Shown one piece after another: positions 1 through 13,900 of a DNA stretch of 64,000 bases. A program made the translations under genes and the position numbers. The notes beneath the pieces are model-generated. The model searched no databases, was not told the origin of the DNA, and saw only the letters and a program-made list of their open reading frames with translations. The stretch lies in NCBI GenBank assembly GCA_030063045.1, contig JAQSEB010000131.1, positions 744,001-808,000 of the forward strand, read 5' to 3'. Position 1 is the stretch's first letter; each line of letters opens with the position of its first letter. Source of the stretch: Pratylenchus scribneri. Lineage: Eukaryota > Nematoda > Chromadorea > Rhabditida > Pratylenchidae.

Positions 1-1157
1 TTATTTTTTGTTCACAACTATCTTAGATTGCAAATCAATATTTAAATTGAATAATGGCAATCATTGTATATTCCTTATGAGATGAATTGATTAGAGAATG
101 AATAATTAATCTATGATTGGAAATTAATAGAAATATATGACCAAAAACAGCAAAATAACCCAAAAAAGCAGTTTTTGTTTTTTGGTAATATTTTATCCAA
201 TTTTTCAAAAAAGAAGGCCGCAATTCAATATCATTTTTATCAATTTAATTAAATACCGTAAATGCTCTTTTAATTCTCTACTCTCTAATAATTCCCCATC
301 CCTAATAATTCCTCACATTTTGAAAAGATTGAAAAATAATTCCGCATGGGGAATTAAAAGAGAATATACGTTATTTCTTATCCACAAAATATACTTAAAA
401 AATTGCAAGGAATTTTCATAGAGTAAAACATATTGTACCAACATGAATATTATGGAACATTGGAATTAATATAGAATAAAAATGAACACTTTTTTATCGA
501 AAATGTGTCGAAAAATGGGGTAAACATATAGAAATTTTGTCCCAAAGTCCTATTGATAAGTAACATTTTAAAATTTTCAAGATTGTCTAATGAATATTTA
601 GTACCTATGTATTATCCATGAGCAGATCTGCTGAACATTTTTTTTGAAATTGTTACATTTTTATCAATTGTAAAATGATGGAAAAAACATTGTCTTATAA
701 GGTTAGAACGGAATATCAAATATTGGGTGTAACATAGGGCAAATTTAGGGGTAAAAAAGCACCTAGATAATATATAAGTATCAAATATTTTGGGTAGATA
801 AAATCATTCTTTTTAATTTATTTATTGAATACCATTGATTTTTTTGTAAATTTTTGAATTTTGAATAAATGCTTTTTGAAAAGATTTAAAATAGAAAAAA
901 GCTTAAAGAACAATACTTTATTCTTTATTATCATTGATTAAGTTTAATCGAAAATATAATTCATATAGTTAATAGATGTTAAAAAAATATTTTTTCTAAA
1001 CATTTTGTTTTTATTTTTAAAACTTCCAATTTAAAAAATTCTCTTCTTACCCCGTTGAAAAAGAAAATGTCCTCCATCAAATTCATTAAAAAAGGACCGA
1101 TATTTATGCAATTTGAATAAAAATTAACACAAAGAAAATTTTCGATAAAAAGTAAAT
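1..1157. other. AT-rich intergenic segment downstream of the unc-104 gene
   Basis: I see no gene here. The sequence is AT-rich with only short, featureless open frames. It contains one small inverted-repeat element (254-372). TTTATT motifs near 920-940 would read AATAAA on the minus strand, about 220 bases past the unc-104 stop, and could serve as its polyadenylation signal; this is inference only. Confidence 0.6.
254..372. repeat. Short MITE-like inverted repeat, TACCGTAAATGCTC family
   Basis: The left end TACCGTAAATGCTCTTTTAA is mirrored by an imperfect reverse complement at the right end (AATTAAAAGAGAATATACGT). The inner arms also pair (AATTCCCC near 290 against GGGGAATT near 350). The outer motif is shared with the element at 2423-2669, so the two look like members of one non-autonomous family with TA-type ends. 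Confidence 0.6.
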
Positions 1158-1921
1158 CTAAGCATTAATAATGGCTTTTTGTAGTTTCAATCTTTTCGAA
1201 CGGATTTGTCCAGCCAACAATGGATTTAATGCGTTGATCCATTCAAAAACCTGCCAAATAAAATTTGTAAAATATATTTAAAATTAATTTAATTTTAAAA
1301 TAATAATAATAATAAACTGACGTCATCATTTGGGGGCAAAGGCTGCATCAAAAAAGCTTTTTGTTTGGTGAACACTGAAAAAATGCATTGTTGTTGGTCG
1401 TCGGCAAATTCAATTTTGGTAATTGCCAAATTAATGATGCCTCGAATTACCTACAGAGAAAAAAATAATTTTATAAATTTGTACATAAATAAAAATTATT
1501 TAATTAAAATTTTATTTGAAATATGATTTAATTTTAGAAAATTAAAAAAAATTTATATTAATAATAATAAAAATATTTTTGGGTTTTTCAAAAATTTGTA
1601 TCCTTTTTAAATAAAAATTTAATATTAAACTGCCGATTTTAAATAGTAAATATTTTTATTTGAATTTTATAAGTAAAAATTTTTATTATTTTTTTAAAAT
1701 TTTATAATTAAATTAAAAATACCAAATCTTTGTCGTCTCTATAAAGCAATATGTATGGCCTTCGGATAATAACCCATCTTCGAATCCTACAAAAATTTCA
1801 TAAATAAATTTTAAAAATTCACAAAAAATGCTTTTTACCATTCTTTATGCATTCCTTCCAAAAAATTCATATAGCCTTTTTTGGAAACGACCAAGCCAAC
1901 ATGCTCTTCGGTTACCTTTAA
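1158..1921 (-). other. unc-104: unc-104 C-terminal PH-domain exons
   Basis: Four exons, about 1850-1921 ([17 protein letters not shown]), 1725-1790 ([19 protein letters not shown]), 1330-1450 ([18 protein letters not shown]) and 1158-1255 ([18 protein letters not shown]), give a complete PH fold with its closing Trp helix. In UNC-104 this domain binds PI(4,5)P2 on synaptic-vesicle precursors. The protein stops 10 residues after the helix, as in the family. Confidence 0.88.
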
Positions 1922-4900
1922 TTTATTTTATGAAATTGGATTGGCTAAAAATGTTTTATTTTTTTAATTTTATATGGTGCCAGAACAGAATATAAATAAA
2001 ATCAAAATTGCATATTAAATATTCGGGTAATAATACTTAATAATTTTAAAAAATTTAACAAACATTTACAAAATTTTTTGATTGAAAATTTTTGAATTTT
2101 CATATAAGAATCTGATTTTGGACAAAATATCTTAACAAATTCTCAATTTATTTTATTAAAATTTTTTCCATTTGTATTATTTTTTTCTGTAGAATATTTG
2201 AATGTTAAAATGAGTGACAAAAATATAATTATCCATTATGATAAAAAAAATTGTCAGATATTGGCTAATTTTGTCGTTTTATGATCATAAATTTTTTACC
2301 AATTTTCAATCAAATCCAGAAATTGTTTCCTTTAATCAATTTATCTCATCTCACTTAAATTTATAAACTGATGCCGAATATTTACATTGAAAAATTAATT
2401 TAATCCATATATTTTGTTCTACTACCGTAAATGCTCTATTATTAACCCCGGGGTTACTAATTTTCAGAGACCCTCTGAGGTGGGAATTTTTCTGAAATTT
2501 TTGAGACAAAAAAATGCTTATTTCGGCTTAATTTTACCTACTAATTAGTTATTTCTACTAATTGGTTATTTTTGAAAAAAAAAAATTTTTGGGAAGAAGG
2601 GGGGGGGGGGTTACAAATAGAGAGGGGGTTTCTAATAGAGAGGGGGTTACTAATAGAGCATTTACGGTATTTTAATTTTGGCAAAAATTTTTCCGTATTA
2701 TGAAATTTATGATTTTTTAAATTTTTTCACTCACATCCGGAATCAATTTTGCCAACTCATCTTCACCAGCCTTGAACATGCAATTGCCTGATGTTGAACG
2801 CTTTATCCCTGCCGTCGATTCGCACATGCCCGAATCCAATCGGTCACCATATGATTGAGATTTATTACGGCAAAGTTGGTGGCCACCGGCAGTTGGCACT
2901 CCTTTTCCACCATATCTGTTACCATCTCCACTGTCGTTGCTGCTACTTTGGGAGCTCTCATTGCTCATTGGGTCAGTCTTCAAAAATTCGGACAATAATT
3001 TTAGAAATTATTTAGAAAAATGGCATCAAAAATTCTGATCATTCCCTAAAAATGTTACAAATTTTTAAAAAATTTAAATTTAAAGTGAATTAAACTCGAA
3101 ATTAAGCCTAATTTTATTAGAATTTTTTTATAATATATTTAGATTTTCGTAAAAATTATTTTTGACTTTTTCAATTATTGCAATAAAAAAAATTGATAAA
3201 CTCATTTGACATTGGTCATGGAGGAAGATAAGAAATGCTAAAAAATTTGAATTAGCCTCAGGATATATGATTTTTATATTTTATTGGATTCGTATTCGGA
3301 CCCAAAAAGACAAAAAATGATAAATTTTGCTGCTGGCAAATTTGCCTAGTAAAGATTGCATAAAATCTTTTAAGGAAAAATATTTCTTAAGGCAAGTTTT
3401 AAAATAAAATAATATCAGAATTTTTTACAAATTTAATTTTTAAAATTATCGTAAAAATTCAAAAAATTATTTACGTTTTTTCCAGTTGGTGATTCCTTAT
3501 TCATAGGAATTTTCATTTTGATCAAGTGGATCACTTTTTCAGCCAATTGCTTTTCCTTTTCATTTAATGTAATAGAATTCGGGATTGGACATTTTGGAAC
3601 AGTTGGAGTGATCTGAAAAAAATAATTAATTTTTATTAAATAAAATTTTCAAAATTATTTTTAAAATATGGAAATTTAAAATTATAGAAACATTTAAATT
3701 TTAAAAATTTTGAAAAATTACTGGGGTATCGCCTCGGCCAATATTCTTGGATTTCCTCAATTTCAAGAAAAGGCGCATCCTTTCCACTTGTTGAAGCTTG
3801 CTTAGCTTTTCCAATTCATATTGATGCTCCCAAATGATTGAATCGCCACGTGGTCTATTAATAAATATTTAATACAAAATTAAAATTAAAAATTTTGGTA
3901 ACTATCCGAATTTTTTATATAGATATTAGTAAAAAGTGATTAGATATTTTGCTAGAAATTTATGGCCAAAATTTCAATAAAATTTCATCCCAATCCCAAT
4001 TAGGGCTATAAAATTTTTAGCAAATATTCTAAAAATTGATTTGAGTACAAAATTCCTGTAAAAAAAATCTACACAATGTATAAACAATGTGTGTAATAAA
4101 AGAATTCATAAAAAATTTATTTTTTTTCTCAGTAACTAATCATCATATTTTCCTCGATTCTTTCCAATATTATTTTAATAAAACCAACCTCCATGTTCCT
4201 AAATTTTCTTCACCACGCACATCTTAAATTTAAATAAATTATATTTAATAAATATCACTTAAAAATAATAAATTACAAATTAGAGATGTGTCTTGAATTT
4301 GTTTCCTCCGGCGTAGTGCACCTGAAATTAATAAATTTTCGATTATAATATTGTATTTACTTTTGATGAGACCTGGACTGCCAGATTCTTGCATTAGGGT
4401 TAGCAAATAAATGCCGGGCACTCGATTCATTTCCGGACTATATATAATAAAGAAATGCATGATTATCAGAAATATATGAATAAAATTTTTCTAAATATAT
4501 ATCTTGTGATTTAATATTTTGATATCCAACGAGAAAAATTTTGGTCGAATTTTTAGGTGAAATATTTTTGAAGAAAATTTTGCTTCTACTATTAAAAAGA
4601 TTTTGGCTTTAATAATTATTTAAAAAAAATTCTCAAATTCTAAATTTTTTTAAAAATGATTAAAAATATTTAAAAGATTGATAAGAAAATTATTAACCAG
4701 TAGCAGAAATATTTTTTAACTTTATTCTGTAAAAAAATGATCATAAAAATTTCCCTAAAATAAAAGCTTCTCAAAATATTATTTGAATTATAAATGGGAA
4801 GCATTTTAACAGAAATTAAATCCGCAAATAAAAAATTTAAATAAGTAAAATTACCTTTTTGAAATGCCACCAATCAGGGAACGACAAAATCGACTAGCAG

Positions 4901-7900
4901 CACTGATTTTGGAGTCACGGGCATAGATGAGCATTGTTAGATCCTTTGTTATAATTGCCGGTTGACCACAATTCGCCATTTCCATATATGCCTTAATTTC
5001 ATTTTTATAAAATTTAATTTATTAGGTTTTATTAAATTTTTATCATTGTAAATTTTTTATAAATTTTTATTTGTATTTTATAATAATTTGTTTCCCCAAA
5101 AACATATATTTTACAAAAATCTCACCGAAATTGTCATATAAACATGCTCGCCGTAACCCGAAATGCAATTGAGCAGAGGCGAATTGTGTAATGAAGAATC
5201 CCAAGCAGCCTCGAATTGGAAAAATACACTATATAAATAAAATTAATTATAATTTAATTAATATTGATTATTATAGGCTAAAAATTATTTTTAAAATTAT
5301 TTGTAAAAATTGGTTCAATTTTTATTTTATTTATCCTAAAAAATTATTTGAATAAAAAATTATTTAATATTTATTACCGATCGTCCATTGTGAATTCCAA
5401 AAATGTGCCAGGAAAAAGGCCCAAACTCAGCACATCATCATCTTCGCCTCCAGCCCATTCCAATTTATTTCGGATGCGGCCAACCACAAGCTATGAAAGA
5501 GAGATGAATATTTATAATTTTGAGAGGGCACTTGCCTCTTGGCAATCGCGTAATTGGATGTGGTCACCTAAGGAAAAATTGGAAAAAATATTTTTATGAG
5601 GAAAATATTTATTGGATGAAATTAATCCTAATTTAATTATTAATAAATATAATAAAATTTATAAAAAAAATTATTCACCTTTTTCATGGCAAATTGTAAC
5701 TTTAATTCGTCGTTGGATGCCTTGATGAAGAAGAAAAATGCCTTGCGTCGGCAATCCATTGGCATGATCCACGATCTGTGTAAAAATTCCATTTTTAAAT
5801 ATTTAAATATTTTTTTATAAATTAATAAATATGTATAAAAATTACCGCTGGATGATATTCGCCGTTGCTGCCGAATTCGCAAATTTCGAACCAAACAAGT
5901 AAATCATATTTGGCAATCACGGAATTTTGACTAAAAAAATATTTTTTTGCAGTCTCGGCATTAATTAAAAAAATTCACTTGGCATTGAAATGGCCTCCAG
6001 TCCCTCCACTGAATCTACTTTTCAAAGGAGTCGCAGTGAGCAAAGAGGATTTGATGTTGCCTCCAAGGCGATTTGATTTTAAAGATCTTAAAATTTGAGT
6101 AAAATTGCAAAAAAAAAAATTAAAAAATTGAAAAAAAATTCGCACTATTGATAATTTATATAGAAATGATTTTTCGATGTAATTTCTTTTTACGAAAAAA
6201 TGATTTTCAATTGTAAATATATTCGGACATTTTGCTAAATAAATGCACATAAATTTCGTGCTTTTAGTTACCGGCTTAATAGCCTATAAAATTTAAGAAT
6301 GACAAACATCTCCTGTGTCTGTTGTTCAAACATGCTATGTGTGTTCACTTTTGCCAAATGGCCAAAAACTTCGAATATTATTGGGAAATGCTGCAAATAG
6401 TGGATGAATGCCGAATTCACTGTTGTTTGAAGGCCCTGAATTTTTTCTCTTTATAAATTTAAAAAAAAAATGCGGACCTGAACATAATTATAGGGCAATG
6501 TTTTCGTCCCATTCTTGGCCATCATCCCTTTAACAGGTTCCGTTGAAAATGACTCGTCGTGTCGATGCAGGAAACTAAATAAATGATAGAAAATTTAATG
6601 AATAAATAATCTTAAAACATTATTTATGAAAAAATTCTAATTTTTTTGGCCGTTAATAAGTCTCTAATAAGTAGAAAAAAAATTCAACTAAATTGTTGGA
6701 CAAATTAATGAATTACCGATCAAAATTACAAGATTTTAATATTAGTTTATGAATTAAATAAATTTGCTTTTATTTTATAATCAATATTTTTTAGAAATGT
6801 TTTAATACTTGAATTGGCAAAAAATGTCTGTATATTCATCGGGAATGCCGGTGGCTTGCACAATGGTGACATTAAAATGGAATAAAGTAGATTTTGGTAA
6901 ATGAGCAGGAAATTCAATATCTTCGGCCATTTTGCATTCTAAAATTTGAGGAATTTATTATTTAAATATATAAATTATCATTATTTTAAATATTTTCTAA
7001 TAAAATTTATGACAATAATTTGGATGTTTCACTAATTATGCTTATTAGTGTAAAATTTCTCATATCCGGAAATTAGTAACTTTTATATAATATTAGTAGA
7101 TTAAAGTTCTTTTTAAATTTTGGCATCAAAATGATTAATCAAAAATAATTAATCCGAAAATTATGACCAAATAAATGAAGAGCATAATTTTGGCCTGTTT
7201 TGACTATTTTTGATCTTTCGTCAATTTACAATCAAATTTACTAATTTTTTCGAAAATCAATTCATTTTAATCGTTGAAGAAGACATAAATTAAAAAAAAA
7301 TTTGTAAAACATAGAACATGTATTAATATTAATTTTTATGTGCAAAATTCAAGTACACAAATTGCCTATTATTTCTTTGAAAACTATAAGAAAAATACAA
7401 ACCATTTTCATTAGAGGAAGAGTCCTCATCGGCGGCCGGACTTCGTCGATTTCCTTTTGCAATTGCTGCAATGTTCATTGTTGATGCCGATGCCACAATT
7501 TGACCGCCATTCCTTCGCTGAACATTATTCTGGAAATCTTCCCTCCGGAATTGCAATTTTGCTATTTGATTTGTGCTGGTCGATTGGGGCGCTGCATTCT
7601 TCTCGACCAATGTCACATTCACATATAGAAAACCGAGCACTGTTAAAAAAAGGATATTATATTTCCTAACAGTCTAATTTCTAAACAAATTATTTTATAA
7701 AAATTTAAAAAAAAAATAATTGATAAATAAAATTTTCCATAAAAAATAAAAAGAGTAATAATTTCATTTTTTAAATCTTCTAAAAGGAAACTAAAAATTT
7801 AAAAAAACAAAAAATAAAATTTTTGAATTTCTGTTAATAATATAATGTTTCAACCAATATTGGAAATTAGCTAAAATACTAAATTTTAGCTAAGCATTAG

Positions 7901-10900
7901 GGCTAGTATATTTTGGGAATCTCGGCTTCTTGAATTTGTAATGATAATGACTCGAAAGTAGGGCTCATTCGATTCGGCATAGTCGATTTAATATATGAAA
8001 TTTCAGTTATTTTCGCTAGATTCCTATTCCGCTTTCGGACACTGACACCAATTCCTAACTCTAAAACTGATCTGAAAATTGGAAATTTAATCTACTAAAT
8101 CGACCATGCCGAGTCAAAAGAGCCTACTCGCGAATCTATTCGACATCTAAGAAGTCGAGATTTCCAAAATTAGACAGCCCATTGCCTTGCTAATTCCGGT
8201 TAGCTCTTACAATTATATTTAGTCTGTTCCCAAATTAAAAATTTATTAATACCTTCGCCCCTTTCATTAACAATTGCTACTTTATGGTCGAGCGATACAT
8301 TGTCAAGAATATTATTCAAATAGACGAATGCCCTGTGGAAATTTTAATGAAACAAAATTATGTGAAGAAAAATATTGAAACTTGCCTTCCAATCAGACGA
8401 AACCATGGAAAGCGATCATAAAATGGATCTAATAATGGTAAAATAAAAAATATTTTAATTGATAAAAATGTAATACCGGCTCCAAGCCACATGTCATCCA
8501 AATGTTCATTCCCTTCCTCCTTCTCTTCTTCGAGATTTGCCCCGGAGCCTTCTTCTTCCATTTGTGGTATTTTTTGGTCGACTAACAATTTTCTGTAAAT
8601 TTATTGGGTTGGAGGAAAATTTTTAATTATTTTTAATTTTTTTTAAATATAATTATATCGATGAATTTAAATAAAATAAATTTTTTTACAAATGTAAAAA
8701 TTTTTAACATAAAATAAAAAAATTTTAAAAAAAAAATAAATTTTATTTTAAAAAATCAAAAATTTTTTACTATTATATTACTTTTATAATCCAAATATAC
8801 TAAACGACATTTTCTGTTAGTAAACAAAAAATACAATATCTTACATAAAAGGTAATTCTAAAATTCAAATCATGATTAAAATTTTTGTAATATTTATCCT
8901 AAATAACTGAGGAAATACAAATTAAAAAAATGTATTCCTACCTAAAAATTGATCAAATTTTCAATTTCTTTTATAAAAATAATTAAAAATAAATCGCTTG
9001 AAAAATTATTTTAATTTATAATTTATAAAAAATTCAACCATAAAAATCATTAAAATTTACTTTTGTGCCGAAGAAATTTCAGCTGGCGGTGGAGGAAATA
9101 TTCTATTCAGCAAGTCCGAAACAGTGCGCATTTCCTCAACACCAGTAGAACGATCCATTGGGGCAATGTTCACATCAGCATTTGCATTGTACAATCGGCG
9201 CATGTCTTCCAGGCGAGATCTGTGGTTGGAATATTAAATATATTGTAAAATTAAAATAAAAAATACTTTAGTTTTTCCAGACTCCAATGATTGATGGCTC
9301 CATTTTTCAGATCCCTCACTTCAATTGCCACAACTTTAAATGAATTAAAAATTTATAAATCATTTTAAATAATTTATTTTTTGACTTATTAGAAAAAAGT
9401 TATCCTAAAAAAACTATTAAATAACCATTGATTTTTATATTTTATAGCCAATGAATTATATGGAAAATGTCAATTTTTCGATATGAAAGATTTTGGTAAT
9501 ATTTTTGTGATTTTATGGTTAGAGAAATAAATAGTAGTTTTCCAAGAGCTACCTTATCTTCGATCAGAAATTTTTCTAAATTACTAAAATGATTCTAATT
9601 GAAATTGAATTCAATACAAAAATTACAGGTTTGTGGCCAAATTTTTAAAGTAAACCGGGAAATGTTACAATAATCCCAGTGGATCATCCGGTATAGGATT
9701 AGGGTCATCTAGAATAGGTTATCATTGCACATATCCGAAACCTAATCCTAAACAATCATGAAGGGGACCAGCAGAGGAACTTCACTTCAAATCTATCTGC
9801 TGGTCCTGCTGGATAACCTTCAAGTACAAAATTACCTGTCTTTGGATATGGCCTAATGCTGAGATTTTCGCCGGGCGGTAGCAATTCTGGTGGCAATGGA
9901 CTGTACACTGAAATAGAAATTTTAATTTATTAACAATCCCAAAATTTACTTGAATCTGTGAGCAAAACAAATTGGAATTCCACCCTCTTCTTCAATTCAA
10001 TGGAAATTATATTTGTCTCCTCTGCAAAAAAAAGATAATTTTTGTATTATTAATTTTTTGTAATTGTTTTCACTTACTCACTAAATGAGCAAACATCCAA
10101 AGATCGTCCCGAACGGATTTGAACTGATAATAGCGCCATTTGAATGCAGCCTTTTGCACTTTCAATGCTAATTCAGGAGTCCAAGAATCATCATTGTTAA
10201 CTGCCAAAGGAAAAGTAAACTTTTTACATTTTTCATCAGCAAATTAAATCCTCAAAAAATTGGTATGTCAATATGGATTAACCTTTTATTATTCGATTTG
10301 TTTTTCGTATTATGAATATCAGAGACGAAAGGAATTTATTTAATTTGTGAAAAAAAGCTGGTGGATTAATTTGTAAAGCATTTTATTGGGCATAAATTCA
10401 GTTAAAAATGATATCAAAATGCATTGGCCGAATGTTGGTTATTTACAAAATTATACCCAAAAATGACAAAGCAAAATATTTGATACACCGATAATTTTTT
10501 ACAAATTTTTACTCATACATTATAATAATGTATTTTGATATCATTAATAAATTCTCTCTAAATTAATTCAATATTCTATCGATGTTCGATATAATTCATT
10601 TCATGCATGATCTCTATCCCTACTACGATTATTGATAATCTCAATTTTTAATTAATAACCTTCTGCCAGTAGACTTTTACTCAAAATGAATTCGCTGTTA
10701 TTCCAACTGGAGCAACCGGATGAGATCAGCTGACTTTGGGCCAAGTCCACTTGCCGTTGTAGGCTTTCGATGCGACTTTCATATTCCTGTAAATATATTT
10801 TTGAGATCAAACGAAATTCTTTTAGATTACTTTTAAATTACATCCAAATAAATATAGTTTTATTATATCCATTTTGAGGATTCTATCTCTTTTAGTTTTA

Positions 10901-13900
10901 TAAATTGAAACTTTTGACGAAAAAGCCCTTATCGTTGTTATTAGAAATTTTAATCAAATTAATAAAAGTGGACTTTTTAGAGAACATTTTAAGGCTTTTG
11001 AATAACATATCTCCTTCCCAAATTTGTTGCTTTATTTTTGTGATGGTTTAAAAATGGTTAGGCACTAGGTACTCCACTCATCATTTTCCCCTGAAACCAA
11101 TTAGTTGTTTTTAAATTTTAGATTTTTTTAATAAAATTCTAACTCACATTTTTCTTCCTTTTATGCTCTCTTTCCATTAATTCCAATTCCTTGCGGAATT
11201 GTTGTTCCATTTCCAACAATTTTGCGTCCATTTCCTGCTTCAGGTCAATGCCTTGATGCTGGAATAATTCATGTTGCGCAAAACGCCAATCAATTATTGG
11301 TTGTTGTTCGCCAATGTTGGATGAGGCAAGGGCTGCCAAATTATGACGACTTTGTTTCGCCTCTTGAGGATCTTTAAACTCGATCAAAATTAGCTCCATT
11401 AAAAATATTATTTTTTTTTTTCTGATTTTTGTTAATTAACACTTCAATTCGGCCAAACTCTATTTTAAAACTTAACAAGGAATTAATAAATTTGAGATAA
11501 TTCACCATAGTCAATAATTGTCTTCTATAATTTAGTAAAATTTAAATTTTATTAATTTCTAATTAAAAAAGAGTTAATATCCTTTAATATCCTTCAGTTT
11601 ATAAACCGAATTTTTGGAGGAAAATTTGCTAATTTTAGCAATTGTTTAAAACCATTTTTAGAGGACATTTAAGGGTTTCCGAATGGCATATTTCCTTCTC
11701 AAATTGATTAAGTCCTTGTAGACCCAGAAAATATTGAAAAATCCTTTTTCGATTTAAATATGCTTTCTATTTTTTCTTTTGAGTTTACAATAAAAAAGAA
11801 AATGACCCTTTTCTATTTAATTGTTTTTCCTTTCATATTTTCCTAAAAAACGACCACCCACCATTAAAGCGGAACACATGGCTTCGGCCAAGAATTATTC
11901 GACATCCCGATGTCAATTTCTGTGTTTGGCCAGCTGAAATATTACCATTATAAATAATTATGCCCAATCTCCTATCCAAAAAATTCGAAACCTGCAATTG
12001 GCTCGCCATTAAGGAAGCATTCGCCTTGGATAGGACAAATGTTGACCAGTCCATTGGAATTCTCGAATTGGCAATGTCGACTTTTTATATGGTCACCGTT
12101 GAGTAGAATATCCGGCCGTTGGTCCTTTGACATAGTTTTCAACTCACGGTCATCGCGTCCAACTCTTTAAGTGGGAAATAAATAAATTTTTAGCTATAAT
12201 TTTTTAGCAATTATCATTTTATAGCTATCAGATTGAGGGAATTTTTTTTATTGAAAATGGGTAAAAAGTTATGACTTAAAGTCAAACAAATTGGCAAAAA
12301 TTGGAGAGTTTTCGTTTTTTTTGGTAATAACTTTCCGGCCGATTTATCTATGATCAATCTGTTAGTATTAAATTCTCTAAAGAAACAGATTATTCCAATA
12401 GAAATAAAAGCTCTTTATATTTTTTATAAAAGATTGTTGAAAAATTTTCCAATGCAAATGGCCAAAATTTCCAGCAATTCGAATATAACTTACATTGTGA
12501 TGCCCACTTTTAAATAATAGAGCAAGCATTCGCTCATCAATGGATCCTCGTTCAAATTCACCAAATGTGGCAGCTTTTTAGGAGAAAATACACCCAGCGC
12601 TGTTCCATCTGCCGATGTGGCCAAGCCAAGTTCTCGGAGCTCTTCTTCACGGATTTTTCTAAAAAATTATCAGAAATTTTTATTAAAAGAATTTTTGCTT
12701 TTCTAAAAATTATATAATAAATTATTTATAAAAAAATTCTAATAAGGAAAATTCCTTAGTGAAAATGAGGAAAATAAGGCTTTCAAGGAGAAAATGTCCT
12801 AAACAGAAAATTGTACAGCTCTGTGTAGGCAAATGTCCTAAGAGAAAATAGGAGGAAATTAAGCTTTTAGGGCGAAATAATAAATAGAGTATTGTTTTTC
12901 CTATGATTTTTTCGAATTTATCCAACATACATTTGAACATTTTTACATCTATTTTAATTTTTTGCTAAAATTAATAAATAATAAAGTTTCAAAAAATAAC
13001 TTTAATTAGCTTTCTTTAATTAAACTAAAAAATAAAAGGACTACTGAATAGCCCAACAGAAAAATTTTTGACCACTTACTTCAACGCCTCCGTTTTGCGC
13101 AATTTTTCATCCCATGTTTCGTTCAATTCGGCAATCAATTTCTCCGAGGTTTTCAGCTGCTCAATTGTGTCTTCCTCGGCCGAATAAATTCGCATATTCG
13201 ATGAAATTACTTCTCCATTTTCGTTTAACTAAAAAATTGATTGCATTAATTTTTTAAACATTTTCGACTTGCCTCAATTTTTCGTTCTTGCAATATAGAT
13301 CGCAATTTTTGAACTTCTTCTTTGAGTTCTCTGATCAATTTGGCGTTGGGATCCTCGTTGACTTTGGCACGGCACATTATTTGTTTGGCACTGTCCGCAT
13401 ATCTTAAAGAATTTATATTTAATTTTGGATTTCACCTAAAAAATGTTGAAGGAAGCTAAAAATCCCCTTCTATCTATAGACATGTGGCTTTCATATTTTT
13501 TTTAAAATTCGTTTTTTATTTATAAAAAAGCAATTTACTTAAAATTTATTCATAAAATTAAAAAAATTCAAATTATAGAGGACAATTATAGCCTACTAAT
13601 CGTTTATAATTAATTGCCTTCTAGAAAAAATTTGCTCTTTACTGATGTTATAGATTATAAACAAAACAATTTTCCCAGTAAAGAGTAAAATCCTCTTATT
13701 AACTAATTGATAAGCGGCGCACGGTGCTGGGGTTTATAAAATTTTAGGTTGGAGACTAATAAGCAGTAATGTGACTAACATAATATTAGCTTATTTTTCT
13801 CTAATTTTCATTTCTCTAACCTCAAAGTGCTGAGTGTTTCTTCAAAGTTTACATCAGCCGGACTGAGTGCGGCAATCATGGCAGTTTTGGAATTGCCACC

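Larger units (their letters stand above)
1970..11371 (-). other. unc-104: unc-104 coiled-coil, KIF1 mid-region and tail exons
   Basis: Recognisable exons, leftward: 11148-11371 ([20 protein letters not shown]), 10660-10786, 10078-10200 ([20 protein letters not shown]), about 9955-10018 ([13 protein letters not shown]), 9835-9905 ([11 protein letters not shown]), 9265-9335 ([12 protein letters not shown]), 9060-9220, 8478-8595, 8386-8440, 8250-8332 ([20 protein letters not shown]), 7403-7639, 6807-6930 ([12 protein letters not shown]), 6484-6575 ([11 protein letters not shown]), 6290-6440, 5990-6090, 5850-5930 ([12 protein letters not shown]), 5690-5780 ([20 protein letters not shown]), 5390-5580, 5126-5230 ([18 protein letters not shown]), 4866-4992, 4370-4440, 4270-4322, 4165-4200 ([11 protein letters not shown]), 3725-3855, 3480-3612 and 2735-2995 (Ser/Gly-rich). 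Outer edges of the later exons are approximate. Confidence 0.8.
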
